Assembly: GCA_005880345.1 (NCBI GenBank)
Contig: VBGE01000027.1
Coordinates: 1-6,368 of the forward strand
Source of the DNA: Chloroflexota bacterium
Lineage (GTDB): Bacteria; Chloroflexota; Dormibacteria; Dormibacterales; Dormibacteraceae
Length of the DNA: 6,368 nucleotides
Direction of reading: 5' to 3'
Part shown: positions 5,382 through 6,368 of the stretch, piece by piece
How positions within the stretch are numbered: position 1 is the stretch's first letter
How the letters are laid out: every line of letters begins with the position of its first letter
The notes under the pieces: generated by a model
The model's database searches: none
What the model saw: the letters and a program-made list of their open reading frames with translations, nothing else
What the model was told of the DNA's origin: nothing
Translations under genes and position numbers: made by a program

Positions 5382-5936
5382 GTGGCGGAAGAACCGGAGC
5401 CGAATTCGCCCGCCGACCGAGAGAAGCCCAGCTCATCCCGACGCGGCCGGCGCAAGCGCAAGGCCGGCGGCGGGCGGGCCGCCCAGTACTGGATGGTCGT
5501 CAGCTCGCCTGACAACTTCCGCAAGACGCGCGAGCACGGCTTCTCCATCCAGGGCCTGAAGAGCCGCCACCGCCGCAGGGTCGAAACCATGCGCGTCGGT
5601 GACCGGGTGCTTTACTACATCACCGGCCGCATGGGATTCGCCGCGACCGTCACCGTGGCGTCGCCGATGTACGAGGACCACACACCGATATGGCGCTCGG
5701 CGCGTCGCGACGAAGACTATCCGTGGCGGGTGCACATCCGGGCGGACGTCGTGCTCGAAGAGGTCGACTGGGTGCCCGCCAAGGAGATCGCATATCGCCT
5801 CGACTATGTACGCAAGTGGCCGCCTGAGCACTGGACGCTGGCGTTCCAGGGCCACATCCACGCACTGCCGCGCACCGATTTCGCAATCATCGAGGACGAG
5901 ATCTCCCGCAGCTCGCGCCGCCGCAAGGCCGGATAG
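5382..5936 (+). CDS. EVE-domain (PUA-like) protein with basic N-terminal tail
   Basis: A 184-residue protein. Residues 36-170 form an EVE domain: YWMVVSSPDNFRKTREHGFS (36-55), then LKSRHRRRVETMRVGDRVLYYIT (59-81), FAATVTVASPMYEDHTPIW (86-104), YPWRVHIRADVVL (113-125) and WVPAKEI (130-136). EVE is a PUA/YTH-like fold that can bind modified nucleobases in DNA or RNA; stand-alone copies are widespread and their targets are mostly unknown. The first ~34 residues are disordered-looking and end in a strongly basic run (SRRGRRKRKAGGGR), and the C-terminus is also basic (RSSRRRKAG), consistent with nucleic-acid contact. The start is GTG 5382, 10 bases after the upstream stop. An internal ATG at residue 38 would cut into the first strand, so is rejected. 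It sits between a DinB-like gene and a membrane-protein gene. No restriction or defence gene is seen nearby. Confidence 0.87.
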   Translation: MAEEPEPNSPADREKPSSSRRGRRKRKAGGGRAAQYWMVVSSPDNFRKTREHGFSIQGLKSRHRRRVETMRVGDRVLYYITGRMGFAATVTVASPMYEDHTPIWRSARRDEDYPWRVHIRADVVLEEVDWVPAKEIAYRLDYVRKWPPEHWTLAFQGHIHALPRTDFAIIEDEISRSSRRRKAG

Positions 5937-5937
5937 G

Positions 5938-6368
5938 TTGGGTGCGCAGCTAAAGCGGCTTTACACCTTCCATTTCCGTGACGAGCGCCGCGAGCGGCTC
6001 TTCCTCGCCTCGGTCTCCTTTCTCATCACGTTCGGCGTGATTCGCGCGATCACGGCGATGATCCGCGCCGACATCGGACCGCTCCACAACGTCACGACCA
6101 GCGGCGGGCTCCACATCCATCACCTGGTGTGGGGCATCCTGCTCTTGCTCCTGGTCGGGTATGTGTGGCTGCTCGAGATCGGCGTCGGCTCGAGCTGGAT
6201 CGCCAGCCTGACCGCCATCCTTTTCGGCGTCGGTGCGGCGCTCACGCTGGACGAGTTCGCGCTGTTCCTCAACCTTCGTGACGTGTACTGGGAGCGGCAG
6301 GGCCGCGAGAGCGTCGACGCCGTCCTCATCTTCGCCGGGCTCCTGTCGGCCGGGATCTGGGGTTGGCC
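5938..6368 (+). CDS. Polytopic membrane protein with HIHH and TLDEFAL motifs, C-terminus cut by window edge
   Basis: The frame is open from TTG 5938 to the right edge (143 complete codons). After a charged N-terminus (MGAQLKRLYTFHFRDERRER) come hydrophobic segments at about 21-40 (LFLASVSFLITFGVIRAITA), 62-80 (HLVWGILLLLLVGYVWLLE), 86-104 (SWIASLTAILFGVGAALTL) and 127-143 (DAVLIFAGLLSAGIWGW). Between the first two is GGLHIHHLVWG with His59, His61 and His62; a DEFALFLNLRDVYW stretch (105-118) follows the third. From memory this combination recurs in uncharacterised integral membrane proteins of actinobacteria; I know no assigned function. Clustered histidines near the membrane face plus Asp105/Glu106 could bind a metal, an inference. 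The TTG is the only early start in frame: GTG 5942 leads to a stop after three codons. GGATAGG just upstream may serve as ribosome binding site. Only one base separates it from the EVE gene stop, so co-translation is likely. Confidence 0.78.
   Translation, partial: MGAQLKRLYTFHFRDERRERLFLASVSFLITFGVIRAITAMIRADIGPLHNVTTSGGLHIHHLVWGILLLLLVGYVWLLEIGVGSSWIASLTAILFGVGAALTLDEFALFLNLRDVYWERQGRESVDAVLIFAGLLSAGIWGW

Noticed and set aside
4313..5590. A 425-residue minus-strand frame covering the W-motif membrane protein and everything opposite the DinB-like gene
   Set aside because: Only the last 158 residues (from ATG 4789) look like a protein. The upstream part is antisense to well-supported DinB-like and EVE coding sequence and has the low-complexity composition of GC-rich shadow frames.

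Overview
This is a GC-rich (roughly two thirds G+C) bacterial chromosomal window with tightly packed genes, GTG and TTG starts, and long spurious antisense frames. The gene set looks actinobacterial or close to it (for example Chloroflexota/Dormibacterota-like soil bacteria). The clues are an actinobacterial-type MoxR/magnesium-chelatase-like ATPase, a W-G-x-x-W membrane protein, a mycothiol/bacillithiol-superfamily DinB-like protein and start codons with -10-like hexamers but no Shine-Dalgarno sequence. Lineage is an inference from family content only. No mobile element, CRISPR array, rRNA or tRNA was seen.

Left part, minus strand, read from right to left: a glycerophosphodiester phosphodiesterase (2502-1744), an ECF sigma factor (1677-1171), and a membrane-anchored probable anti-sigma/sensor protein (1174 to the left edge, incomplete). 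The last two overlap by four bases (GTGA). This is the usual layout of a sigma factor made together with the protein that holds it at the membrane.

Middle: a divergent 97-base intergenic region (2503-2599) separates the phosphodiesterase from a 465-residue MoxR-like AAA+ ATPase on the plus strand (2600-3997). That ATPase converges on a 65-residue zinc-ribbon membrane protein (4291-4094). The 96 bases between their stops hold a compact hairpin-rich element bounded by CCCCTC...GAGGGG. Upstream of the zinc-ribbon gene on the minus strand is a 158-residue single-pass membrane protein (4789-4313).

Right part, plus strand: a DinB-like metal-binding protein (4844-5371), an EVE-domain protein (5382-5936) and the start of a polytopic membrane protein with an HIHH motif (5938 to the right edge) lie 10 and 1 bases apart and probably form one operon.

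The most notable points are: (1) several genes at the head of transcription units have a TANNNT hexamer 6-11 bases before the start codon and no Shine-Dalgarno, suggesting leaderless mRNAs; (2) the ATPase has altered Walker A and Walker B residues and a three-cysteine insertion, with no VWA partner beside it here; (3) the anti-sigma candidate has no zinc motif but a large, unrecognised exported domain; (4) two incomplete edge genes with GTG/TTG starts are easily missed. I did not find a clearly new multi-gene system. Most of the window is ordinary genes with a few uncharacterised families.
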